A stretch of 64,000 nucleotides of DNA from Pseudoxanthomonas sp. NC8 (lineage in GTDB: Bacteria; Pseudomonadota; Gammaproteobacteria; Xanthomonadales; Xanthomonadaceae). Location: positions 1,487,001 through 1,551,000 of the forward strand of contig CP060419.1 of NCBI GenBank assembly GCA_025232375.1, written 5' to 3'. Of this stretch, positions 9,913 to 23,598 are shown piece after piece. The notes beneath the pieces were generated by a model. The model ran no database searches. It had not been told where the DNA came from and saw only the letters and a list, made by a program, of their open reading frames with translations. Position numbers and translations under genes: made by a program. The stretch's first letter is position 1. Each line of letters starts with the position of its first letter.

Positions 9913-11144
9913 TCAGCCCGGGCGCAGCCGGGACAGGCCGCTGCGGATGCGCTGCAGCGGCGTGGGATCGACCGGCCCGGCATCGGTCAGCGCCGCGGCG
10001 AGCAGGCGGCGGAACGGCGGCAGTCCGGTCATGGCACGCAACGCCGCGCCGCGCAGCCAGCGCGCCGGCGCGCGTTCGTCCGTGTAGAGGCCGACGATCG
10101 CGCGGGTCGCTGGAACAGCGGCCAGCTGCCCTGGCGATGGCGACGCTGGTAGCGCGCAAGCAGCGCCGGATCGCCGAGGTCACGGCCCTGCCGGAGCGCC
10201 GTCCGGGCCAGGTCCGCAAGCCGCTCCACGCTGGTAAGGCCGAGGTTGAAGCCGTGCGCGGTCACCGGATGCATGCCCACGGCCGCGTCGCCGGCCGGTA
10301 AAGGCAGGCGCGGGCCGACGAAGCGCCGCGCCCAGGTCGCCACCAGCGGATAGACGTGGCGGCTGCCGGCCAGTTGCATGCGGCCGAGGCGACCGCCGTA
10401 GCGGCGCTCGAGTTCGGCGGCGAACGCGGTTTCGTCCAGTGCGGCGAGGGCACGTGCCTGCTCGCCGGGCAGGGTCACCACCGCGCCGCCGAGGTGTTCG
10501 TCCAGCGGCAGCAGGGGTAAGGGGTCTGGCCCAGGCCGAACCACTCCCATGCGGCATGTCCGTGCGGTAGTTCATGGCGCACGCGGCACACCAGCATGCT
10601 CTTGCCGAAGTCGTGCAGGTCGGCGTCGATGCCGAGCGCGCGGCGGGTCTCGGAAAAGCGGCTGTCGGCGGCCACCAGCAGGCGCGCCTCGATCCGTGGG
10701 CCGTCGCGCAGTTGCAGCCAGGCCGTGTCGTCGCCGGCATGCACCGCCTCGATAGCTGCAGCCGCGTACAGGTCGATGCCGGCCGTGGCCTGCACCGCAT
10801 CTGCGGCGGCGCGCCGGATCAGGTGGTTGGCGACGAGGTTGCCGAGGCGGTCGCCGGCATCGGCGGCAACCCGCAGCTCATGGGGCAGGTCGCGGTCCAT
10901 CACCCGCGCGGTGCGCAGCGGATGGACCTCCCCGTCGGGAATGTGCTGCCACACGCCCAGCTCGCGCAGCAGGCGGATCGAGGCATGGGTCAGGGCGATT
11001 TCGCGGCCGTCGAAGTCCGGGGCGGCCAGCGCCTCCTCCGGCTGGCGCTCGACCAGCGCGATCCGCAGGCCCTGTGCGGCCAGCGCCCGGGCTAAGGCAC
11101 AGCCCGACCGGGCCGGCCCCGACGATGGCGACGTCATGCTGCAT
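9913..11144 (-). CDS. ubiH: FAD-dependent UbiH/UbiF-type hydroxylase
   Basis: Class A flavoprotein monooxygenase of ubiquinone biosynthesis. N-terminal dinucleotide motif VAIVGAGPVGLCLARAL; middle DGPRI/VAADSRFSETRR segment (the DG motif region); late FAD motif AVGMHPVTAHGFNLGL at about residue 285. Substrates in the family are octaprenyl-phenol intermediates; which ring position cannot be assigned from sequence alone, so UbiH versus UbiF is open. The ATG at 11142-11144 gives MQHDVAIVGAG. Frame slips near 10108, 10519 and 11093 (CTAAGG for CCAGG). Confidence 0.85.
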
Positions 11145-11264
11145 GTCCAATCTCCGCGGGAGTCCCGGCCAGTCTAGGCAGGCCGGCGCGCGGTGCCCTG
11201 ATCGCAGTCAAGCCGGACCGGATCGGTGCGGGCGGCAGTCCGCGGAGCGCGGCCCGGTGCCGGC

Positions 11265-11270
11265 TATACT
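11265..11270 (+). promoter_or_regulatory. Candidate -10 box (TATACT) upstream of smc
   Basis: GGCTATACTGC resembles a sigma-70 -10 element, about 140 bases before the smc ATG. The 267-base gap between ubiH and smc otherwise holds nothing I can identify. Confidence 0.35.
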
Positions 11271-11411
11271 GCACGGTCCGAACCTGTTCCGCAGACACAT
11301 CAGCCCAGTTGAATCAATCACTTGGGCGGCGTTCTTGTCGAACAACATCGGGCAAACGACATCATTCCGCTGGCGCCCTGCGCCGCGACAGCCCCGGAAA
11401 CCGCCCGCCGC

Positions 11412-14400
11412 ATGCGCCTGTCCACGATCAAGCTCTCCGGCTTCAAGTCCTTTGTCGACCCGACCACGCTGCACCTGCCGACCAACATGACCGGCGTGGT
11501 CGGTCCCAACGGTTGCGGCAAGTCCAACATCATCGACGCGGTGCGCTGGGTGATGGGCGAGAGCTCGGCCAGCCGCCTGCGCGGCGATTCGCTGACCGAC
11601 GTGATCTTCTCCGGCTCGGCCGCGCGCAAGCCGGTGTCGCAGGCCACGGTCGAGCTGATCTTCGACAACTCCGACCACGCCATCGCCGGCGAGTACGCCG
11701 CGTTCAACGAGATCTCGGTCAAGCGCACGGTCAGCCGCGACGGCCAGAGCAACTACTACCTCAACGGCACCAAGTGCCGCCGGCGCGACATCACCGACCT
11801 GTTCCTCGGCACCGGCCAGGCCCGCGCAGCTACTCGATCATCGAGCAGGGCATGATCAGCCAGATCATCGAGGCCCGGCCCGAGGACCTGCGCGTCTGGA
11901 GGAGGCCGCCGGCATCTCCAAGTACAAGGAGCGGCGCAAGGAGACCGAGACCCGGATCCGCCACACCCGCGAGAACCTGGACCGGCTCAACGACCTGCGC
12001 GAGGAAGTCGACAAGCAGCTCGAGCACCTGCGCCGCCAAAGGCCCGCCAAATACCGAGCAGTACCAGGCGCTGGCCGCCGAGCGCAAGGTCAAGGACGCG
12101 GAGTGGAAGGCGCTGCAGTTCCGCGCGCTGGACGTCCAGCTGCAGGGCCTGCGCGAGAAGCTGGCGCAGGAGGAGACGAAGCTCGAGCAGATCGTCGCCG
12201 GCCAGCGCGAGGCCGAGCGCGAGATCGAGACCGGCCGCGTGCGTCGCGAGGAAGCGGCCGAGACACTGAACAAGGCGCAGGCCGAGGTCTCAGGTCGGCG
12301 GCGTGCTGGCCCGGATCGAACAGCAGATCCAGCACCAGCGCGAGATGGCCAGCCGCCTGAATAAGGCCCGCGACGAGGCCGCCAGTGCGCTGGGCGAGCT
12401 GGACCAGCACATCGAAGGCGATCGGGAAAGGCTCGAAGTGCTGCGTGCGGCGGTCGAGGAGGCCGAGCCGCGGCTGGAGCAGCTGCGCGAGGACGACGTG
12501 TTCCGCCAGGAAGCCCTGCGCGAGGCCGAGGCCGCGCTGGCCGACTGGCAGCAGCGCTGGGAAACGCATGGCCGCCAGTCGGCCGAGGCCTCGCGGTCCG
12601 GTGAGGTCGAGCGCACCCGCGTGGACTACCTGGACCCGCCAGGCGCTGGAAGCCGACCGGCGTCGCGAGGCGCTGACCGGCGAACGCGCCGGGCTGGACC
12701 TGGCTTCGCTGGCCGACGCCTTCGAGCAGGCGCAGCTGCAGCACGAGACGCAGAAGACCGCGCTGGACGGGCTCAACGAACAGCTCGAGGCGCGCAAGCA
12801 GGGCGTGTCGGCGATGCAGGAACAGCAGCGCACCGCCCGGGGGCGAGCTGGCCGAGGTGCGCAAGCAGGCACAGGCCGCGCGCGGCCGCCTGTCGTCGCT
12901 GGAAACCCTGCAGCAGGCCGCGCTCGGCCGGGAGCAGGGGTGCGGCGGTGGCCTGGCTGAAGGCGCGCGGACTGGATTCGGCCGCACGCGTGGGCGAGAA
13001 GCTCACCGTCGAGGACGGCTGGGAAAACGCGGTCGAAAGCGCCCTGGGCCAGCTGATCGAGGGCGTGCTGGTCGATGCCCCGGAACGACTGGTGGAAGCG
13101 CTGGCCGACCTCGGCGAAGGCCGGATCGCGCTGGTGTCCGACGAGGGTGGCGACGTTCCGTTCGCGCCGACCTCGCTGGCGGCCAAGGTGAGTGGGCCGC
13201 TGGCGGTGCGCCGCCTGCTCGCCCGCCTGCACGCGGCCGAGGACCTCGCCGAAGCACGCGGCCTGATGCCGCGGCTGGGCGAGGGCGATTCGATCATCAC
13301 CCGCAGCGGCGAACGCCTGGGCGAAGGCTGGGTGCGCGTGTCGTAAGGGGGTGCGGCCAAGCAGGGCGCGCTGCTGCGCGAGCGCGAGATCCAGTCGCTG
13401 CGCACGGGCATCGAGGAACTGCAGCAGCGCGAAGCCTCGCTGGAAGAGCGCCTTAGCCGACCTGCGCGACCAGCTGCTGGCTGCCGAGCAGCAGCGCGAG
13501 GATGCGCAGCGCCAGCTGTACATGGCGCATCGCAGCGTGTCCGAACTGGCCGGACAGCTGCAGAGCCAGCAGGGTCGGATGGACACCACCCGCCAGCGCA
13601 TCGAGCGCATCGAGAGCGAGCTCGCCCAGCTGGTCCAGACCCTGGACAACAGCCGCGAGCAGGCGCGCGAGGCCCGCGGCCGGCTGGAGGACGCGGTGGT
13701 GTCGATGGGCGACCTCGAGACCACGCGGCAGGCGCTGGAGGCCGAACGCCGCCAGCGCACGGAAGCCCGCGACCTGGCCCGCGATGCCGCCCGCACCAGC
13801 CGCGACACCAGCCACGCGCTGGCCCCAGGCTGGAATCGCAGCGCACCCAGATCGCCTCGCTGACCCCAGGCGCTGCAGCGCATGGACGCCCAGCGCGGCC
13901 AGCTCGATTCGCGCCTGGGCGAACTCAGCGCGCAGCTGAGCACGGGCGATTCGCCGGTGCAGGCGCTGGAAACCGAGCACCAGACCGCACTGGCCGAACG
14001 CGTGCGCGTGGAGCGTGCGCTGGGCGAGGCGCGCAGCGTGCTGGAAGGCATCGACCATGAACTGCGTGGCTTCGAGCAGTCGCGCCAGCAGCGCGACGAG
14101 CAGTCGCTGGGCCAGCGCGAGCGCATCGCCCAGCGCCGGCTCGACCAGCAGGCGCTGGTGCTGAAGGCCGAACAGCTGGTCCAGGCGATCACCGCCGACG
14201 GACTGGTGCTGGAGGACGTGGTCAACACGCTGCCCGAGGTCGCCGACGTGGCGCAGTGGGAGCAGGCGGTCGGCCAGATCGACACGCGCATGCGCCGGCT
14301 GGAACCGGTCAACCTGGCCGCAATCCACGAATGTGGCGAGGCCGAGCAGCGAAAGCTGTACCTGGATTCGCAGAACACCGACCTGACCACCGCGCTGGAA

Positions 14401-14919
14401 ACGCTCGAGGACGCGATCCGCAAGATCGACCGCGAGACCCGCGGCCGCTTCAAGGACACCTTCGACCGGGTCAACTCCGGCATCCAGCAGCTGTACCCGC
14501 GCCTGTTCGGCGGCGGCCACGCCTACCTGGAGCTGACCGGCGAGGACCTGCTCGACACCGGCGTGGCGATCATGGCCCGCCCGCCCGGCAAGCGCGTGTC
14601 CAACATCTCGCTGCTGTCCGGCGGCGAGAAGGCGATGACCGCGGTGGCGCTGGTGTTCGCCATCTTCCAGCTCAACCCGGCGCCGTTCTGCCTGCTCGAC
14701 GAGGTCGACGCGCCGCTGGACGAGGCCAACGTCAGCCGCTTCACCAACATGGTCAAGGAAATGAGCGAGAAGGTGCAGTTCCTGTTCGTCAGCCACAACA
14801 AGGCGACGATGGAAGCGGCCACCCAGCTCGCCGGCGTGACCATGCGCGAGCCGGGCGTGTCGCGCCTTGGTCAGCGTGGACCTGGAAGAGGCCGCGCGCG
14901 CCTTACCGGCGCGGCCTGA
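11412..14919 (+). CDS. smc: Chromosome segregation ATPase SMC
   Basis: Structural-maintenance-of-chromosomes protein of about 1,170 residues. Walker [12 protein letters not shown] lies near residue 32. Long heptad-rich coiled coils flank a hinge (about 12960-13330: [22 protein letters not shown]). The C-terminal head has signature [14 protein letters not shown] and Walker [11 protein letters not shown]. It compacts and orients the chromosome with ScpAB, absent here. About a dozen frame slips (near 11820, 11897, 12043, 12053, 12288, 12645, 12840, 12942, 13345, 13453, 13827, 13865, 14866, 14902), nearly all at CCWGG. Since the protein is normally important for viability and every domain is otherwise conserved, the gene is almost certainly intact in the cell. 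zipA follows after 87 bases. Confidence 0.93.
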
Positions 14920-15006
14920 GGCGGGCTTCCGGCGGCCGCGGGCTTTTTCCGCGACCGTCCCTCGTGACATCCTTGCAGCCTTCCGGCCCACGGCGAGACG
15001 CGCTCC

Positions 15007-15757
15007 ATGTCCGACAAAGACCTGCTCCGCATCGGCATCCTGGTCGTTGGCCTGCTCCTGCTGGCCGCGATCTGGTTCTTCGGACGCCCGCGCAGGGAGG
15101 AGCAGGGGCGCCGCCGCGAATCGCGCGGCTCGCCGGCGATGAGCCCCGAATACGCCCGCGCGCGGCAGGAGCCTGCGCTGGGGGCGACGCGGCCGGCAGT
15201 GACGGCCTGGACGGCGACTGCAGCGGCGAGGCGGTGAGCCAGCCGGATATGGGGCTGCCAGCGGAGCCGGCGCCGTCGAGCAACCTGGGCCGCCGCGAGA
15301 CCTGGGACTTCGACAAGATCGTCTCGCTGTACGTGGCCGCCCGCGCCGGCACCGTGCTGCGCGGCGAGGACATCGTGGTCGCGGCGGAGAAGACCGGCAT
15401 GGTCTTCGGCCACATGAACGTGTTCCACCGCCTGCTCGAAGGACATCCCGAGCGCGGCCCGGTGTTCAGCATGGCCAGCATCATCAAGCCCGGCAGCTTC
15501 GACATGGGCACCATCCGCGAACTGGAGACGCCGGCGATCGCCTTCTTCCTGACCCTGCCGGCACCGGTGCCGGCGCTGGATGCCTGGGAGAAGATGCTGC
15601 CGACCGTGCAGCGCATGGCCGAACTGCTCGAGGGCGTGGTCCGGACGACAGCCGCAACGCGCTGGGCCGGCAGCGCATCGCCCATATCCGCGACGAGCTG
15701 CGCGCCTACGACCGCCAGCACGAGGCGCCGCCGCTGACCAAGGCGCCGCGCTGGTAA
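15007..15757 (+). CDS. zipA: Cell division protein ZipA
   Basis: Inner-membrane divisome protein that tethers FtsZ. An N-terminal membrane helix (residues 8-26) is followed by a basic stretch (GRPRREEQGRRRESR), a variable linker and the globular FtsZ-binding domain starting near DFDKIVSLYVAARAG. About 248 residues after correction, short for ZipA because the linker is brief. Frame slips near 15180 (in the linker) and 15643 (GTCCGG for GTCCTGG, VVLDDSRNALG). The position between smc and ligA is the standard xanthomonad order. Confidence 0.86.
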
Positions 15758-15785
15758 GCGCGCGCTGGCAAGCCGAAGACAGCCG

Positions 15786-16222
15786 GTGTCGGTACGCGGC
15801 ATCAGCCATGTGACTTTCGTGGTCGCCGACCTGGAGCGCACCGCGCGCCTGCTGTGCGAAGGCTGGGCGCGCGCGAGGCCTACGACAGCGCCGGCCGCGA
15901 GCATTCGCTGTCGCGCGAGAAGTTCTTCGTCCTGGGCGATCTGTGGCTGGTGGCGATGCAAGGCCAGCCGCTTCCCGAGCGCAGCTATCGGCATGTGGCG
16001 TTCGCGGTCGACGCCGCCGATCTTCCGCAGTACCGGCAACGCCTGCAGGCGCTGGACGTGGAGATACTGCCGGGCCGTGGCCGGATCGAAGGCGAGGGCG
16101 CGTCGCTCTACTTCCACGACTACGACAACCACCTGTTCGAACTGCACGCCGGCACGCTGGACGACCGGCTGGCCGCTTATGCGGTCGCCGATGCGGCGAG
16201 ATCGTCGGACGATCCGCGCTGA
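15786..16222 (+). CDS. FosX-like fosfomycin resistance/glyoxalase-fold protein
   Basis: Vicinal-oxygen-chelate enzyme of about 144 residues. The three expected metal ligands are visible: His in GISHVTF, His in SYRHVAF and Glu in HLFELH. FosX adds water and FosA adds glutathione to the epoxide of fosfomycin; the motif spacing and EKFFVLGDLWLVAMQG resemble FosX more than FosA. The GTG at 15786 is the only good start. One frame slip near 15868 (GAAGGCTGGG for GAAGGCCTGGG). It lies between the unrelated zipA and an aminotransferase gene, so it looks like a lone resident gene. A different glyoxalase substrate is possible. Confidence 0.7.
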
Positions 16223-16267
16223 GGCATCGCCGGTGTCCCCCCCGGGCGTTGTGCCCACCGGTACGGC

Positions 16268-17396
16268 TTAAGCCATCACCTTGGCGAACGCCTCGCGGAA
16301 ACGCTTCATCTCCGTCTCGGTGCCGACCGTCACCCGCACGTGCTGCGGCATCGCCGGCCAGCTGCGGCCGACGAACACCTTGTGCCGGGCCATCGCCGCG
16401 CTGAACGCACGCCCGTCGCCCTTCACGTCGACCATGAAGCAGTTGGGCCTGGCTGGGCAGGCAGGCGTGGCCGCGCGCGGCCAGCCAGGCCACCGTCTCC
16501 TCGCGCAGGCGGGTGTTCTCGGCCTTGCGTGCGGGTAAGGTGCTGCGGATTGCGCAGGCTGGCGATGCCTGCGGCCACGCTCGACACGGGCAGGCTGTTG
16601 ATCCCGAACAGCACCAGCCGTTGCAGCAGGTCCGGACGGGCGATCGCCAGGCCAGGCGCATGCCGGCCATGCCGTAGATCTTGGAGAAGGTGCGCAGCAC
16701 CACCACGTCGGCCCGCGGCGCGGATGGGTCCAGCGTGTCCGGTTCGTCGCTGTAGTGGATATAGGCTTCGTCGACCAGCAGCACGCTGCCGGCCGGCTTG
16801 TTCGCCAGCAGCCAGTCGATGCCGGCGCGCGGAGTGATCGAGCCGGTGGGGTTGTTCGGATTGCACACGTACAGCAGGCCGGCCTTGTTCGCCTTCGCCG
16901 CTGCGGCCATCGCCTGCACATCGTGCGCGCCATCGGCGCGCAGCGGCACCCGGGCAATGCCGGCGCCTTGGCTGCCGGCCATCTGCGCCAGCGACTCGAA
17001 GGTCGGGTCGGCGGTCACCAGTCCCGCCTGCCTCGAGGTGAATGCCAGCGCGGCCGCGTCCAGCGCGACACCCGAACCGCAGTAGCCGGCGACCTGGTCC
17101 TCGCGCAGGCCGTTCTGCGCGGCGAACACCTCCACCAGTTCGCGCTGCGCGCCGAACAGGTAGCGGTTGGCGCGGGCCAGCGCGTCCAGCGCGGCCTGGC
17201 CGGCCTCCGGGAAGGGACCGTGCGGGTTCTCGTTGAAGTTCAGCAGCACCGCGTCCGCGTCATCCATGCCGGGAATGGCCGGCGGCAGCTGGGCACGCGC
17301 GGTCCCGGCCGCGCCCAGCAGTGGCGCGAGCCCGGCGGTGGCGAGGCTGCAGGCGGACAGGCCGAGGAAGTGGCGACGGCTGAGCGGCTGGGTCAT
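16268..17396 (-). CDS. Tat-exported HisC-like aminotransferase
   Basis: Fold-type I PLP aminotransferase resembling histidinol-phosphate aminotransferase, but with an N-terminal twin-arginine signal (SRRHFLGLSA, then a hydrophobic run and ARA cleavage site near residue 36). PLP-site marks: CNPNNPTG, DEAYIHY and the Schiff-base lysine in RTFSKIYGMAGMRLG. About 374 residues. Frame slips near 16447, 16537 and 16651. A secreted PLP enzyme is unusual since substrate and cofactor are normally cytoplasmic; Tat export of a folded holoenzyme would make sense. It is divergent from ligA and not in a histidine operon. Confidence 0.8.
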
Positions 17397-17473
17397 GGGC
17401 GCGTGGTGGCGGGAGGCGTGCCGGAACGCTACGTGAGCACGCGGCACCCGGCAAGCATCGACAGGCGCCCGGG

Positions 17474-17479
17474 TAGAAT
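17474..17479 (+). promoter_or_regulatory. TAGAAT -10 box abutting ligA
   Basis: TAGAAT is separated from the ligA ATG by exactly six bases with no ribosome site, as at tcdA, mtnA and nfuA. This suggests a leaderless transcript. Confidence 0.5.
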
Positions 17480-17485
17480 CGGCGC

Positions 17486-20800
<3,315 letters not shown>

Positions 20801-20876
20801 AGATCTGGATGTTCACCGGTCCTTCCGCCGGCGACGCGAAAATGCCGCAAACAGACGAGTCGAAGGGGCGGCACGG

Positions 20877-21600
20877 ATGAAGGCGGCGCGGGTGCGCACG
20901 CGGGTCGGCACGGCGGGATGGCGCATCGCCGTCCTGCTGGCGGCTGCGGGTGCGGCAGGCGCGGTACCCGCGCAGGCCGGACCGGTCCTCCCGGAAGCGG
21001 GCGTGGTGCGCTGCGAGTCGCAGGACCTGCGCCGGGTGGATTGCCCGATGGATACCGCCGCCGGCGTCGAGCTGGTCCGCCAGCTGTCCACCAATGCCTG
21101 CATCCGCGAATCGGACTGGGGCGTGGACGGGCAGGGCGTGTGGGTCGCGCGTGGTTGCCGGGCCGAGTTCCGCAGCCGCGCCGAACCGGCGATGGTCAGC
21201 CGCCAGGTGGGTCCGCTGCGAATCCGACGGGGGCCGCACCCGGAGTTGCCCGGTGGTCCTGCGTGGTGCACCGGTGCGCCTGTTGCGGCAACTGTCGGCG
21301 CTGCCCTGCCGTCGCGACGAAAGCTGGGCGGTGGGGCGCAACGAGATCCGGGTGTCGCGCGGCTGCAAGGCCGAGTTCGAGGTGGGCGATCGCGACGGTG
21401 GTTTCCCGCCGGGGCCGCGCCTGGTCACCTGCGAGTCGAAGGGCCAGCTCCGGCGCAGTTGCGGGACCACCATCGAGCAGGGCGCCAGCCTGCGGCGCCA
21501 GCTGTCGGGCATGCCCTGCGAGGAGGGCCGCAGTTGGGGCTGGGATGCCGGGCGCATCTGGGTGGACAAGGGCTGCCGCGGCGAGTTCATCGTCGAATAG
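20877..21600 (+). CDS. Secreted DUF3011 protein with three Cys-rich repeats
   Basis: An exported protein of about 240 residues: basic N-terminus, hydrophobic core (IAVLLAAAGAAGAV) and PAQA cleavage site. Then come three copies of a roughly 55-residue unit sharing V-x-CES, a second Cys, RQLS, a third Cys, SWG and GCRAEF. This is the DUF3011 pattern; function unknown, probably a small disulfide-stabilised periplasmic beta domain. A frame slip near 21210, next to CCAGG, separates repeat 1 from repeats 2-3. Confidence 0.75.
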
Positions 21601-21625
21601 CGCGGGGTCTTTGGCCGGCAGCGGC

Positions 21626-21631
21626 TAGAAT
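21626..21631 (+). promoter_or_regulatory. TAGAAT -10 box abutting mtnA
   Basis: TAGAAT lies six bases before the mtnA ATG with no ribosome site between; probable leaderless start. Confidence 0.5.
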
Positions 21632-21637
21632 CCGCGC

Positions 21638-22694
21638 ATGGATACCGCCTTCGACTTCGACCGCTACGACCACATCCGCCCGATCCTCTGGACTGGCGAA
21701 GCCCTCAGTTGCTGGACCAGCGACGGCTGCCGTTCGCGGTGGAGCACGTCACCTGCCGCGACAGCGACGAGGTCGCGCGGGCGATCCACGACCCTGGCCG
21801 TGCGCGGTGCGCCGGCGATCGGCATCGCCGCGGCGTGGGGCGTGGTGCTGGCGGCGCGCGCGGTGGAGGCCGTCGATGGCGCGGACGCGGGCCCGAAACT
21901 CGAGCCTGCGCTGCAGCGCCTCAACGCCGCGCGGCCGACCGCGGTCAACCTCGCTTGGGCGCTGGCGCGGATGCGCCGCGTGCTGGCGGGTGCGGGCACC
22001 GGCTGGCGCGAAGCGCTCGAACGCGAGGCACGCGCCATCGCCGATGAAGACCTGGCCGCCAACCGCCACATGGGCGCACTGGGCGCCGGGCTGGTGGCGC
22101 CTGGCAGCGGCGTACTCACCCACTGCAATACCGGCTCGCTGGCCACCGCCGGCTTCGGCACCGCGCTGGGCGTGATCCGCGCCGGCGTGGCGGAGGGGCG
22201 CATCGCCAAGGTGTTCGCCGGCGAGACCCGGCCGTGGCTGCAGGGCGCGCGACTGACCGTGTGGGAACTGCAGCAGGACGGAATCGAGGCCACGCTGATC
22301 GCCGATTCGGCCGCCGCGCACCTGATGAAGACCGGTGCGGTGCAATGGGTCGTGGTCGGCGCCGACCGGATCTGCGCCAATGGCGATACCGCCAACAAGA
22401 TCGGCACCTACCAGCTGGCGATCGCCGCGCGCCACCACGGGGTCGGGTTCATGGTCGTGGCACCGTCCTCGACGGTGGACCTGGACACCGCGGACGGCGC
22501 TGCCATCGAGATCGAACAGCGCGACCCCGGCGAGCTCCACGGCGTCGGCGGCGTGCGCACCGTGGCCGAGGGCATCGCCATGGAATCCGGTGTTCGACGT
22601 GACCCCGGCCGAGCTGATCGACGCGATCGTCACCGAGAAAGGCGTGGTGCGGCAGCCGGATGCGGCGAAGATGCGGGCGCTGTTCGGCGGCTGA
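21638..22694 (+). CDS. mtnA: S-methyl-5-thioribose-1-phosphate isomerase
   Basis: Methionine-salvage enzyme converting methylthioribose-1-phosphate to methylthioribulose-1-phosphate; eIF2B-alpha fold. Family marks: [36 protein letters not shown] (catalytic Cys), [12 protein letters not shown] and [22 protein letters not shown] (catalytic Asp). About 352 residues. Frame slips near 21708, 21792 (extra C before CTGG) and 22588. The first of these has no obvious CCWGG and is an exception to the pattern. No other methionine-salvage genes are nearby. Three tandem hairpin repeats follow the stop. Confidence 0.93.
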
Positions 22695-22703
22695 GCTCCG
22701 GCC

Positions 22704-22805
22704 CATGCGTGATGGTGCGGCGGCTGGGGGCCGCCGCCTCATGCGCGATGGTTCGGCGGCTGGGTGCCGCCTCATGCGAGATGGTTCGGCGGCTGGGCGC
22801 CGCCT
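22704..22805. repeat. Three tandem copies of a palindromic 33-36 bp unit
   Basis: Units at 22704-22739, 22740-22772 and 22773-22805 each begin CATGCG-x-GATGG and contain a CGGCGGCTGGG/GCCGCC-type snapback hairpin. They differ by a few substitutions. They fill the space between convergent mtnA and the ABC permease and end on the permease stop codon. Candidate roles are REP-like mRNA stabiliser or bidirectional terminator; no T-tract is present. Confidence 0.75.
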
Positions 22806-23598
22806 CAGCCCTTGCGTGGCAGCCGCCAGATCGCGACCGCGCTGAACAGCACCGTGAATCCCACCGCGCCGCCCACGGCCACCAGCACCGGCTCGAACTG
22901 GAACGTGGTGATGCCGCCGGCATGCATGGCTAGCTGTGTCGCGTGGAACTGCGGCCATAGCGGCACCTGCCAGTGCATCGACTGCGGCAGCGGAAAGAAC
23001 ATCCCGGACAGGTAGCAGCCCGGCAGGTACACCAGGTTGGCGTAGCCGGGCGCGGAACTGCCGCGGAACAGCGTGCCGATCATCAGCCCCATCGCGCAGA
23101 AGGGAATGGCGCAGGCCAGCAGCGTCGCGCTCATGGCGACCACGCGCACCGGTTCCAGCGGCAGGCGGCCGGCGGTGGGGCCACGCCCAGGATCGGCAGG
23201 TAGGCGATCGCGCCGAAGACGAGCCCGCACGCGATCTTGGCCACCAGCCAGGATCCGGCCGGCGCCGGCTGCGCGCGCTTCAGTCGCAGCAGGCCCATTT
23301 CGCGCTCCATCGCCAGCGAGGTGCCGATGCCGAACAGCGCCGGCATGCTGATCGCCATCACCGAGAACGCCGAGAACAGGAACACGCCCACCATGGGGTC
23401 CTTGGCCGTGGCCTCCGCGGCCACCAGCAGCGCGATGAGCGCGTACAGCGCCACCGGCATGACCAGCACCGGCAGGGCCAGTCCGGGGTTGCGCAGCAGC
23501 CGCAGCGCTTCGCAGCGCAGTTCCTCGAGGTAGGCGCCGATGAGCCGGCGCGGCGAGGGTGCGCTGGCAGCGGAGTCGTTCAGGGCCTGGGCGTTCAT
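22805..23598 (-). CDS. ABC-2 type transporter permease
   Basis: Inner-membrane protein of about 263 residues with roughly six hydrophobic helices (e.g. [51 protein letters not shown]). It has the ABC-2 permease pattern, including the late [20 protein letters not shown] segment. It is the last gene of a leftward operon, and its ATG overlaps the stop of the preceding ATPase by four bases. Frame slip near 23178. Substrate unknown; the topology matches two-component exporters of drugs or lipids. Confidence 0.85.

Noticed and set aside
12090..14483. A long open frame opposite smc.
   Set aside because: High GC with third-position bias creates antisense frames; the protein is Ser/Arg-rich with no domain, while smc motifs on the plus strand are unmistakable.
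22704..22805. CRISPR array.
   Set aside because: Units are directly abutting with no unique spacers, and no cas genes are present.
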